Shown: positions 35,654 through 47,265 of the stretch, one piece after another
Numbering within the stretch: the first letter of the stretch is position 1
Layout of the letters: the number at the start of each line of letters is the position of its first letter
From: Lepidodermella squamata
Lineage: Eukaryota; Gastrotricha
NCBI GenBank assembly: GCA_047495785.1
Contig: JBLDXI010000001.1
Coordinates: 2,790,001-2,854,000, forward strand
DNA length: 64,000 bases
Direction: 5' to 3'
Position numbers and translations under genes: made by a program
Notes under the pieces: model-generated
What the model saw: the letters and a program-made list of their open reading frames with translations, nothing else
The model's database searches: none
What the model was told of the DNA's origin: nothing

Positions 35654-38600
35654 ATGCACGTGCATGCCGGCTCGAGGGCCGCGAATATGCGGCGCCGCAA
35701 CGAGGTCGCCAACCACCAGTCGTCGCCGGACGAGCATCGCCGACTGCCCGGCTGCTCGCCGCCCATCAACCGGCGATGCGCTTCGACGGCTAACATCGGC
35801 GGTGGTCAAACTTCACCGCCGCAGGTTCGAGCGAGTGCGCGGCGATTTTTACCAGCGACCCCTGTTTCGCCGCCTGTCTATCCCAATCACCATCACCACA
35901 ACCAGCCGCCATCGGCGTCACCGGGTCAACAAATTAACGCGCAACAACCTGTGATGACGATTCACACGTGCCCGCACAACGCGTCGGCGGCCGCGGCGGT
36001 GCTGGCGGCTCAGAGCAGTAGCGCTGTTACGGTAACGGCGTGCCCGGTTTGCCCGCGCTTCCCGCACCAAACGCACCAGTTTAGGGGCGTGACTCATGCG
36101 CCGTCGGCTAACAGCTCATCGCGAACGCCGCCGCAGTCGCGCAGCCACCACGGCGGCGGGTTCACCGAGTTGCTCGAAATAGCGCCGCCGCCACTTCACA
36201 TGCAGCAGAATTCGGTATTTCCAAACGCGCAGAATGTACCGCCGCTCGAGGTGCGATACGGAAATGCCGGCTACTACCGTGAGTTATGCGTCATTTTTCC
36301 AGTAATAATTAATTTCAAACATATAATCTTATTGCGACACCATTATTTAAGCGATTTTTCCTTTCTCCAAGTCTCTCGTTTCGTTAGGGTTGAACGCCTC
36401 AGATTTTTCGGTACGCAGCACCAAATGGCACTGAAGTCTTACCTTGGCCTTAGTATCAAATATAAAGAAAAAATGCGCAATCATCAATTATCCTTTGCAT
36501 TCTGTTGGCAGTTCGTTCCAGCTCGTAAAATATGCGAAGTAATAGCTAACATGATTCGTGCAAAAATCTATCGATAGATGCGTTGCTTTTCGTAATTTTG
36601 TAACCTTAAAACAGACACCATCTTTTGTAAGTTCTGATCGATATGTCTAATTGGTCTCATTTATAATTCGGTTCGCAATTACCAGAAAATATCGTATTTT
36701 GCACTCGGAAATTTGATCGCCGATATATAAAGACTATATAAGGCCATTTTTTGGTTTTGGCGCGATGGCAGGATTTTATTGACATGAGCGCAATTTTTTT
36801 CTCATTTTCAGCAGATTGAAAAAGCTTAAATTTTTTAATTAATTTATCTTCATTCTCTAAGATGTTAAATTTGGCTCGGAAAATGCATTTTTTACCGCTA
36901 AACAAATTTACCTTCGCATTTTTCCGCGCCTCGCTGTATATTTGCGGAAAGCTGATTGATGTTTTTTCAAAATCCTAATGTTTGTTTTTAGCGCTGGAAA
37001 AAATGAAAATCGATCGTTCCAATTTTTTATAGATTAGGGCCGGAAATTCGTTGGTACCGGAAAAGGCGGGCCCATCATCATCATCTATAAAATTTTAGCG
37101 GTCAAATTATATAATTTTTTTCTAGAGAAAATTGCTGTTTTTTTCTGGTTTAATCATTGAAGATGGCCTACGTTATAGCGTATGTTTTTATATCTGACCG
37201 GCCAGATTCGCCTCGGCTGCCGCGCCGTCACGCCTCAGGTGACCAGCAGAAGCTGAGCATGACCCCGCTGGAAATGGCCGGCAGCGGTTTCGACGATGCG
37301 GACCTGACGAGGGTGTCTCAAAGCGGCAGCCGGTTCCTCGCCTCGTCGTCGCACGTGTCGCCCATCGGCTCGCCCAGTTCGCCGCCGACACTGACCGCAA
37401 TGCCGGCGTGTGCTGTTCACGGCGACTTGAACCAACCATCGGCTTATTCGCCCGTCTACGAGAACACTCGCCTGAATCATCGCAATAATCATGAATCAGC
37501 AGCAGCATCGAACGGCGCCGGCCACCGGGGAGCGCCCGCCACTAGCAGCCTACTAATGCCTCGAAATGTTAATAGTAGCAGCAGTAAACGAAAACAACAA
37601 ATCGATGTCGTCTCGCGAGATCACCATCATCAGCAGTCTTGTACTAACAATAATAATAATAATAATAATAATTTCAACGCAGAAATAACAGACGCTAGTA
37701 ATAGGCACGCGATTGATAAGTCGTCGCGCATAATTGACCAAGCGCGACACTCTTATAATCACGGCGAGCCGGACATAACGGTGACAAGTATGCCGATCGC
37801 CACGCTGCGCGACCTCAGCCGCAACCGGCCGCAACCGCTTCCGAACGGCCCGAAATGGTCGGAAATCACCTCGTCCGGGTGGCGGTGTGCGTCAACGCCG
37901 TTCGACCACGGCCTGCTCGAGGGTAAAATCTTGGAAACTGCCATTCTCGACAACGAATCGACAACATCGGCACCGCAAACGCCGATGGTCGCCGAGAATG
38001 CCACGAACGATTTGCTCATATCAACCTCATCTCAACAGCCTCAACCTCAACCTCAACAACCTCATCGCGATGCAATCAACAGGGTGCCGAGTAACGGCGC
38101 CCCGGCGCGGCAACAGGTGTCTGTCGCGACGGACATGTCCTTTCACGCCCAGCTCAACACAGCGGCGCAGACTGAGACGCCGATAACTGGCGTTACATCG
38201 AACGTCAACTCGGCGTTTTTCTCCAATAATGAACAGGTAATGCAATGATTTTTTTTGCGCATTTTTATTCTGGCCTTGTTGATAATAATATCCTGTTTTG
38301 CGGCGCGGATGTTTTTGCGCGCGCTCACTGAGCTGATTCATTTAATCTATATCCAATTCTCGCGGCTCAAAGCGATTATTTCTTGTGCGCGTAGATTTTT
38401 CACGTCAATAGTAAACAGCAATAATTTTGCGTTTCTTCGATAATTTGTCTATCTCAGGTGGCGATGAAACGAGGCAGTGGTAAATTTCAGGCTAATTCTT
38501 CGCGCATTGACCCGTGTTATTCGCCCTACGAAAATTCGTCCAACTTTCGATATGCAATACCACAGGCAAATTGTTTTCGGGTGTTTCGTCGTTTTTTTCG

Positions 38601-41027
38601 CTTTGTAAAATTCTCCCAGTAGTGCTTTGCTTTATTGTACTGTAGTCCAGCGGTAGTTTTGCCGTATTACACCAGACATTGTTTTTTATATCAGCTTTAT
38701 GGCTACTTATATAGAGCTTAGTGTGATTTATTAAAAATCAATATTGCCTCTTTTTATACCATACTTCTTGTATTGATTACAGCTATTTTTGAGCGGATTC
38801 CGAGTTTTTTAGTCACGTCTCTGTATTAGATGATAGCTGAAAGATAATTTTCCCCAGCATGAGAAATGCGGTTTACACCTTGCAAGAATACCGAAATACC
38901 TTCGAAACTTACGATGGACATGAGCTGGAATTTCTATTTGTCAAGGTTTCAGGCTAATTTGACTTTTTAAACCCCTGGGCCATTGACCATATCTGAATTA
39001 TCCAATTCTTAAAATATTCTATTTTGAAAATTGGCCTATAATTTTAAGATATTTATACTTTTTGACCATGTTGGATTCAAATTTTAACATGTAAAAGCCT
39101 TGTAGAAATTTTTTCAATTTATTTCGCATTGTTTTGACGTAGAAAAATCCTCTGAAAATTGGATATTTTTGCATTTATGTTCCGCTTGACATTAGAAAAA
39201 TTAAACTGCTGAATATTTATCCTATTAGTCGTGAACACTTTTGCCTTTGCTTATGTAATTTTCTGTTAGTAATCGTGTTGACCTATTTTTTACAGGTCGA
39301 TTATCAACGGAGTCAGCCGAGCGAAACCGATGAAACTGCGCCAGAAGGTCAAGGTCAAGATGATTCGGAATTGTTCACGCCACCGCCAACGAGCGACATC
39401 ATAACCAGCCCGGCGCAAAGCAGCGCCCCGCCGCCCTTACAGTCAGTCTCCAGCGCCAGCACAGTTCGAACTCCGGTTATGCGAGCAGCCGCCGGCGAAT
39501 CACCCCGTTTCCTGCAACTTCCATCCCCCGACGGCTACAGCGCAATGGGCGGCACGATGAGTGGGACAAGTAGTGGCAGTTTCGCCGCGGCTGGGCACAG
39601 CACCGCGCCTCCAGCCGCAACCAGCAACACCCGGTTACTAGCGGCGAAGCCGTTGCCAAGCCGGCTGAGCGAAAGTTCGAGCAGTCAATTCATCGATCGG
39701 TCATCCCGCGGCCAGCAACCGCTCTTAGCCAAGGTTGACAACGCCTCGCGAGCCTCGACCGCCTCGACAGCAGTCGGGTGTATAGGGTGCCACGAAGAGG
39801 GCACCTTTTGCTATCGACTCTGGTCCTCCGATGCGTGTTCGTGCTGTAACAAATCGGTGGCGAGAATGCAGCGGTGTTCGTTGGTAATAATTGCCGCCAT
39901 TTGCCTCGTTGTGATGATAGGCGTGTGCATCGGTGCGTTGATTGGCCTCGGCGTCACAGGCGGCAGCGTACCTGGACTATCGGCGCTTCTTGCTGCTAAA
40001 TTTCCGTCGCTTTCAACCACCGGCAATCGTGTTGCTGATCAAGGCCGGTCATCTTTAAATGGGTTAGTAATTCTTCAAAATAATAAAAATGATGGTATAG
40101 AGTTAGGAACTGGAAATTAGGGAAAATTGTGGAAGCTCGATTATGCGTAATTTTTCTTCTTTTTCTAAAGCGAGCATAGGTGCAAAATTTGCAAACATAA
40201 CGGAAGAAATCCGGAGAAATTGAATCTAACCAGATAAAATACCGAAAATTACCGAACAATCGTGGTTTTCGTGTTTTTTGCCGAATTTTGCCCAATTATT
40301 ATTAATTATGCTTACCTCACTGTACCCAAAGAATTTAAAGATTGAGGGGTTAATCATTTTGGGCCAAGGTTCGGAAAATTCTGTAGAAGCCAGATTTTTC
40401 CAGATTGAAGCCAGATGGTAATAAAAATTTAAAAACACCTTCAATTTCGGGGGGCGAACTTTCTAAAAAATTTAAAAAGTTTAGACAGATTCTTATGCGT
40501 AAAAACTAAATTCAAATTTTGGAACTGGACCTTTAATTTTAAAAGCGAAATTTAGTAGCCCTTAATAACCGTTGTTTAATTAATTATTATCAATTTTTAT
40601 TAAATGATTCAGGAATCCTTCCCCCGACCTCGGCAATGATTACAACAACGACGACAACAGTCTTCCCGGCGTCCAGTCTGCCTCTACCCCAAGCATTTTT
40701 TCGACAATCGACCCTAAAGACTTCGGCTATTACTCGCTGGAGACAACAACGCCACCCCCGCGCCGCACAACCAGCACCGTGTCGAAAGTGCGCAGCCGCC
40801 TGCTGGACGCCGAAGCCATTGACATGGAAACGTGCGGCGCCTCAAACATGGTCCTATGCTCGAATGGCGACTGCCGGCCTGGCGGGCGTTGCGATTTCTT
40901 CACCGACTGCGCCGATTTGAGCGACGAACAAATCGGCTGCGACTTTGGCATATCGAACAGCGGCCAAAAGCGCGACTCCTCACCCCTTTTGCTCAGCAAA
41001 AATCGCCGCCAAAATCTGTATCGCTAA
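35654..41027 (+). CDS. Unrecognised predicted type II membrane protein with one LDLa domain (945 residues)
   Basis: No orthologue is recognised. Exons are 35654-36278, 37206-38236, 39296-40062 and 40613-41027, joined in phase by introns of 0.55-1.06 kb. The ATG directly follows an in-frame TAA. There is no signal peptide. Residues 1 to about 740 are disordered and rich in Ser, Pro, His and Asn, including a poly-Asn run. Next comes a cysteine-rich juxtamembrane block (IGCHEEGTFC, then CSCCNKSVARMQRC), then one membrane segment at about 745-770 (LVIIAAICLVVMIGVCIGAL). The roughly 175-residue C-terminal part carries a single LDL-receptor class A domain near 895-932 (six cysteines, DCADLSDE calcium site). 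With a positive charge before the membrane segment, a long cytoplasmic N-terminus and an extracellular LDLa are inferred. The layout recalls corin-type or teneurin-type N-termini, but no protease, frizzled or EGF domain follows before the stop. The juxtamembrane cysteines could be palmitoylated. Confidence 0.75.
37647..37671 (+). repeat. (AAT)n run coding for poly-Asn
   Basis: A triplet repeat inside the second exon of the LDLa type II gene encodes about nine consecutive Asn residues. The length is a multiple of three, so variation would keep the frame. Confidence 0.85.
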
Positions 41028-41494
41028 CAATAATAAAACATCCCCAGCCCATGAAAAAAAGCGATCGAAATATTCTCGAATGGTGCGATTTTGTAAATAA
41101 TAACAATATTATAGCTTGGAAATTATCGTTGAAGATTTTATCTGTATAATTTATTTCGGTTGAAATGGTTATTCTGACTTCAGCCTGGGAAGATCGCAGC
41201 TGAACCTTTTTTATCCTTAGTTTCGATTGCAAATTTTTTTGCGTGCCTTCTCGACATCAATGCACATATCGTGTGGGGTTTAATATCAAAATAACGCCTT
41301 CTACTTCTTCAACTTTGTTATACTTGAAAGTTTTGGAAAGTGACGATGATGAAATAAATAAAACAGAAATAATTCACTGGTTCTTTATTACCGGTATTTT
41401 AAATCACAAAAATTATGATAAAATATCTAAAAAAAACAAGGAGCACTTCATCAATTACGCTATCAAACCACAAAAGGCTAAATTAAAAAAATCA
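41028..41494. other. Convergent 3' ends of the LDLa gene and TRPM
   Basis: The two genes end tail to tail 467 bp apart. AATAAAAC lies just after the LDLa gene stop. The 113-codon plus-strand frame at 41243-41584 overlaps the TRPM terminal exon on the other strand and is considered chance. Confidence 0.5.
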
Positions 41495-44400
41495 TTAACC
41501 ACAATTTTCTCGGCATTGATCGCAATTTGCGCACAGCTTCGCGTGGAGATCTTTGAACTTGGATACATCTATCTCCGAGTCTAGGACTGGCCGGACGAAA
41601 AACCGCTCCATTTCATCCAATTTGTTGTGCACGTCCGCTTCGTACCGGTCGTCAACTGGGTAATATTTTCATTTTCGCATGAAATTCTTTAAACTATTTT
41701 TAACTCACTGAAGTCGATATCACTCTTCGCCTTCTTTTGACGCAACTTTTCTTTAGGATCTTGGTCGTATTTTGCCGACTTAGCGGCGTTGTTTTTCGCT
41801 GATTTGATGAGAAAAACTACTGTTCGAATAGCTATTTCAATAACGCTCAATGGCGCTGGAAGATAGCATCGGTAATACACAGTTCGAACCGCAACCATGT
41901 AGTTGTACTTTGCCAATTTATCCGAATTTTTCTGAACCTCGCCAACAGTGTTTGACAGTCTTTGAAGTAACAATCGAATATCACGAAAATTTCACGCGAA
42001 AAATGACTTACGCGGCGATGAGTACATTCATCCACGCGATGTTGGTAATAAAAACGAAGATGATGTATAGAACAACCGCGACGAAATTGAACTCGGAATT
42101 GCAGCTGCCGTCGTCGTAAAAAGTTGTTGGAGGCTGCGTGAAGTAATTCGCATCGTCTTTAGACGGGCACTGGCCTTCGACAGCTGCCCGCGAGCCATCG
42201 AGACCGAATTGGACCAAGTTCCACCAACGGCTGTACACAACCTGGATGAACAGGGTCCAGAAGTCGTGGGAGGTGTCGTAGCTCCATTGTGGGATGTTGC
42301 TGATCAATTTTTCTTTGACTGCATAGCCTGAGTCGGTTATGTAAGTTTCGTTGTATCGCTCCTCGCCGTAACGCTTCGGGGCAATAAGGGCATAGATTGG
42401 GATGGAAAATGCCAGCAAAAGCATGGCGTAGACAACCAGAAAAGTTAACAGCACTCCCAACTGAAGTCGGAAAAATCTGTAAAAAATCAGGCTCGCAATG
42501 TTCTATCTTACCAGTTCCGAGAGCATGAGAACAATCAGGCCAATGGACCGTGTAATGGTGAAAATTTGCAGCGACCTCAGCCAGAAGAGTAGGCAAGTCA
42601 GGGCGTAAAATGTCCGCGGGAATATGAAGAGTTCCGGGGCTAGAGTTAGCCGCAAGACTACGGCCAGTATCAGGAAAACAGTTATGAAGAAAGGGATAAT
42701 CATGTTGTAGAAGTCAACAGTTTCCCAGTTGAAAAAATTGAACCGATCACGCACTGTTGTAGAGAAGAAAACGGATATCTTCGTTCTTAGTGGCGTGTGT
42801 TTCATCCGACTGACAACGGAAATTTCATCCGAATACGTCTGTAAAATAGGAAAATATAAAAGGGGCAGTTGTTGGGAAATTATCTCAATACCTCGTGAAC
42901 TATGTCGATTAGGAAGCATATGGACCAAGCGATCACCCATCCTTCATGCATGGTTATCCCTTTTGTATTCAATGCTCCTTTCAAGATGAACGACGAAAAC
43001 AAGAGCAGAAATGCGAACATTAGGATCTGTATAAAAACGACGGAACATCAGCGAAGATTTCAGTTTCCTTTCTTACCATTCTCCACAAGAATCTGACAAT
43101 CGGTGCGCTGACGTAGACAGCAGACAAAGCTTCCCGCACGCTGATAGTGCCATCTCGAAGGGACAACTCCCTGAAGTGGGTCTTAATCGGGGCGCGCTTC
43201 TCTTCTGAGCTCGAGCTTTTCTCATGGCGGGGAGTTTGCGATTCTGGGGCGACTCTTTTCTGACTTCTGCCATTCATGAATTCACCGTTTGATACATTGA
43301 CCACATGGTTACTGCTCACAGACTTCCTAAGATTGATCTGGCTTAAAATGATGTCTTTCTCCAGAGTTAACGAGGTGGTTTTTCCGGTAAGATCCATCGG
43401 AATGAATTTGAGGAAGTAGAGGAACGGGATAGGAAAAACTGCAGCCAACGTTATCTGATGGAGTTATATGATTGAATTCTTACCCAGGACACCAATATAT
43501 GAAAGCTTACCTTATGCGGCATTACAAAAGCTGAGATTAATCCGTACCATATGTGATGAAGTTTCGTCTGCACATTTGTGTTGGCGACGAAAAGCATGCA
43601 TCGGCCGTAGAAGGCCAGCTCAAAGACCGATCTGTTCTGCCAGGTTGTAAGATTCCGGGTGAGCAACCAAGATATTTTATGTCTGTTGTAGTTTCCGCAT
43701 TGGTCCAACAAATCGTTCGCTCGCCGTTCCCAAGCACTGAAAGTCAAATTCGCGATGTAATGTATGTGAAGGGATGTGACAACGACTTACATAGATGCAG
43801 ATTCGTAGTTTCCAGCTAGACCATGCTTGTTCTTGCGCCTTGCTACAACCGCCATGTTTTTCAGTAGAACTGAAGCAACCAAAGCAGTGCCGATAGGATT
43901 TTTGCCATTCTGCCACAAGAAGTTTGCCATTTGATCATGTCCTAATAAAATTTGAAGCAAAAACAAGTCTCGGTACTTTGTAGGCGGCGGGCTTTTTCGC
44001 TGGACCGCTGGCACTTTGGTGTCTTCTTTCATCTTGTCTGGAAATGCGTCGGTTACGAGCGTGAGGAATAGATTGGATAAATAGCATCCTATCTCGTCGG
44101 CGAAGAACTCGCCCAGACTTTCTATCTGGGCTTTCAGGGGATCTTTATAGCCGTCATCCATATAGGACTTCATCTCTTCCTCAGCAATCAGCTGCAACAG
44201 CCTCGCACTATCGTTGTTATCTTCCCTGTCGAGGACCTAATTTTCATCCGGAGATTGGAACCAGTTTAAGAACATCGCAAGTTTCCTACCTTTCTGAAGA
44301 CAGCAGCTACGTCATCTTGGTCGACGTAATCAGACTTGACAATCAGCTTGTAAGTGAACATCAGCTCGAGAAAATCCAGCTGTCCATAAGCGAAGACGTC

Positions 44401-46102
44401 CTGGAGCAAGTCTTTTATCTGCTTGTCGTGGTCAGCATGCCCCAAACGTCGGTCGTGGAGCAATGTTTTAGCTGCTCTAGAATCGTTCCATAATCGAGCT
44501 AGTTGAATCATTGCAATCGGGTCCTCTGTGTTATCCATCGCAGCCGTGAGAATAGCGTCGCGCAACAGGGCATTGTCAACCATTTTGTCAACTTTCACAA
44601 CTTTCAGCTGCAAAATTGTTCATTTCGATTTGTAAAGAAGTGAAAAAGAAATGCAAACTCACCAGTTTTGGATTATCTTTAAGCACTTCGAAGCATCGAT
44701 AGAGTTTGTTTACCAAGCTTTCCATGCCATCCTCCTCATATCTGTGTTTGCCTTCCGCTTTGAAAACTAGCCGGGACAGCTGTGCCTCCTGGCTCCGAAT
44801 GAAATCTTTCACATCCTTCTCGTCAAACTTGGTTGGTTTATCGAGAAATTTCATGTAGATATCAGCCAACAAGTCGGTCGCCCCTCCGAAACCGTATAAA
44901 ATGACCAGCGGCGTTGTACTTTTGCTCGGATTGTCAACTTCAACCTCGCTTGTTGTAACGGCTGTTTGAACGGAAGCGACGCTTGGGTTTTTACCCCGCG
45001 GCTCTGCTGGGTCCCGATCGATACCTAAGCAGTCTTCAAACGTTCTCAGCGTACCAACTCCACCACCGAGAGCTAACATAACAATAGGAACAGGAGTCCC
45101 AACTGGCGATCTCTTCTTCAGATAATCAGCGATGAAGTGAATCATAGCATGACGGAAATTTATCTCCTCGCCGTAGATATGATTTCGGCCGTTGTCGACG
45201 AGGAGAAAATAGTTATGCCCATGGTTCAGGTAGAATCCAAATTTGTGAGCGTGTGAGATGTCATAGTTAACCAAGTAGTTGTTCTGCTCCAACATTTTGC
45301 GTTTCTTCACGCAGCCCCAACTTGCGATGCCAAGGCATGGGATAGGAACTTCGAGACGGTGGTACTTTGCGACCTCATCACCAATCAAACGCATGACTCC
45401 ACTGTTGGAACCGCCGGTAATTATCCAAGCATTGGCGTCGATTGCTGCTTTCACGACGCCCTCTTGCAGGGTCTTCACAATATTGACATCAACATTGTGT
45501 ATCACATCCTCATCTTTTGCTGTACCAGTTACTTCTATTATCAGACGAGGATCAGGCATGTTCCAAAGATTTTCGTCCAGCAAAAGTTCACAAATAGCCT
45601 CTTGATATTGTTTGATCTCTGGCGTCGTATTCAATGTGCGGTTGAAGCCTTTCAATCTGACGTATTTTGACGTAGTGCCATGGACTAAGGGGTGGTCTTC
45701 ATCCATGAAAAATATCTCGCCAAACGTTGTATTTGTTGCCAAGTTGGTGTTGCTTCGCAAGGACCATAGTGGCCGCTGGCCCTTTTCGAACGGCTTACCC
45801 TGATCGTCATGAATGCTGGGTTGCTGTTGGGTATGTTCCTCCAAAGACCTCCCACAGACACAAAGTTTCTTCCTACATGAAAGGGGCGATATGCATCCGA
45901 ATTGAGCTTTCAAAGCCAATAAAGCTTACTTGACATCTTTCAATTTAGGATTTATGGCTTTGTGTTCAGCTTTGTCCCTCGCCTCATTTTCCGACCCGAT
46001 ATATGCGCAATATTTGTAGCATTTGGGGATTTTGAAGTGAGAAACTGATTTTTCTTTGTTGTAAAAGAAGTCAACAAGTTCAACTACGTTAGCATGTGGC
46101 AT
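41495..46102 (-). CDS. TRPM-family cation channel (1,357 residues)
   Basis: A melastatin-type TRP channel. Exons on minus are 46102-45930, 45872-44663, 44607-44290, 44236-43791, 43736-43511, 43454-43077, 43026-42892, 42838-42512, 42460-42012, 41959-41709 and 41655-41495. The N-terminal LSDAT/SLOG region (residues about 60-420) shows WIITGGSNSGVMRLIGDEV, ALGGGVGTL and ILYGFGGATDLLADIY. The melastatin repeats follow (about 430-790). Membrane segments S1-S6 span about 905-1220. A TRP helix lies near 1236-1268 (LAKYNYMVAVRTVYYRCYLP). It ends soon after (CANCDQCRENCG) with no kinase or Nudix domain and no clear long coiled coil. The pre-S1 to S1 linker has a Ser/Lys-rich insert (RSQKRVAPES...). 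The pore region is unusual (see findings). Plasma-membrane location and a divalent-permeable role are inferred from the family. It is divergent from the IGDB-like gene. Confidence 0.9.
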
Positions 46103-47265
46103 ATTGTTTTACAGATTCTGATACGGAATTTCTCGTATGCGAAGTGAGGTGCGTCGAGCTAGTATGTTGCCTGCCAACACTTCATTGATTGAACGTTTTT
46201 TTAGTTTCAGCTCTCTCATAATTTATTCAGCACGGCATAGTAACGGGGAATCGATCGGAAACTGTTCAAACTACCATTATCGGTTTATTGCACCGAATAA
46301 TACAAATTATAACACATATTGCGCCGGAGTTGTCTTTAAGGCATTATGCTCGTAATTAAAAAATGCGACGTGACCAACGGCTATGAATGAGTGGACCATG
46401 TATGCAGGAAAAAACACACATATATATATAAGAAAGAAGCGTAATTTCATCAAAAACAAATAAACTATATATATCCGGTACTCATTACTCAGGTTCATGT
46501 TTGTTGTTAATAGTATTACTATTTTGTTGGTGTATTGCATATATACAGGACTGCGCTTGAAAACAAATTCTAGCGCGTATAAATATAAGCGCACGCTGTC
46601 AACGCGGTTGTAGTAGTATACCGGTCCTTTTTTGGCAGGTTGATCGCGTGTGTGAAACGCAAATATAATATTATATATGCGCAAAATGCCCGGGCAAGGG
46701 GCCTCGCCATATTACATTCAACTGCTGCTACCATCAATAAAAACAAAGGCGCTCGTATGCTACTACACGTGCGCGAGGGTCCTCTATGTCATTTATTTGC
46801 GCCTAGAGGTTATTTTTTTGCCGTCAAAGAAGAGACCTTTGATTCCACATACACACACCGTTTTTATTATACGCCGAAAACAACAAATAAGTTTTTTCAT
46901 AACATTATTTACGCATATCAGTTATCTGCTTGCCGCCAATCTCCCACGCCATGTGCTGTATAGGCTCCCTGAGATGGTTTTTCACGATTTATTTACAAAT
47001 GATATTAGTGGTAATACCTTGGTAGTAAATCATGCGTGATGCGCATTTTTTAACTCGAGGCATACTTTTGTTGCTTAAGTGAGGCGTGACACGTATATCG
47101 CCCAACTACTTCTACACTCTTTGTTGGCTTATTTCCTCCAGTTTAGCTACTTCTTCTTACACAATAAAATAATAACAATGACTCACGCTGTTGAAACAAG
47201 TTGCTGTTACGAAAAGCAGTTGAAACAATAAACTTTCCGAAAAAAATTCATATAGTTCAAGCGAA
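46103..47265. promoter_or_regulatory. Bidirectional promoter region between TRPM and IGDB-like gene
   Basis: The two genes start 1,163 bp apart on opposite strands, so both promoters lie here. The DNA is AT-rich with TATATATA words near 46420-46470 and 46670. Overlapping frames at 46307-46684 and 46640-47039 have no domain. Confidence 0.5.

Noticed and set aside
42461-42476. Acceptor TTTTACAG at about 42477 for the S5 exon of TRPM
   Set aside because: It gives the wrong frame; the next acceptor, CTTCAG ending at 42461, keeps phase and the membrane segment.
45279-45670. Overlapping plus-strand frames opposite TRPM
   Set aside because: These are shadows of the conserved LSDAT exon on the minus strand.
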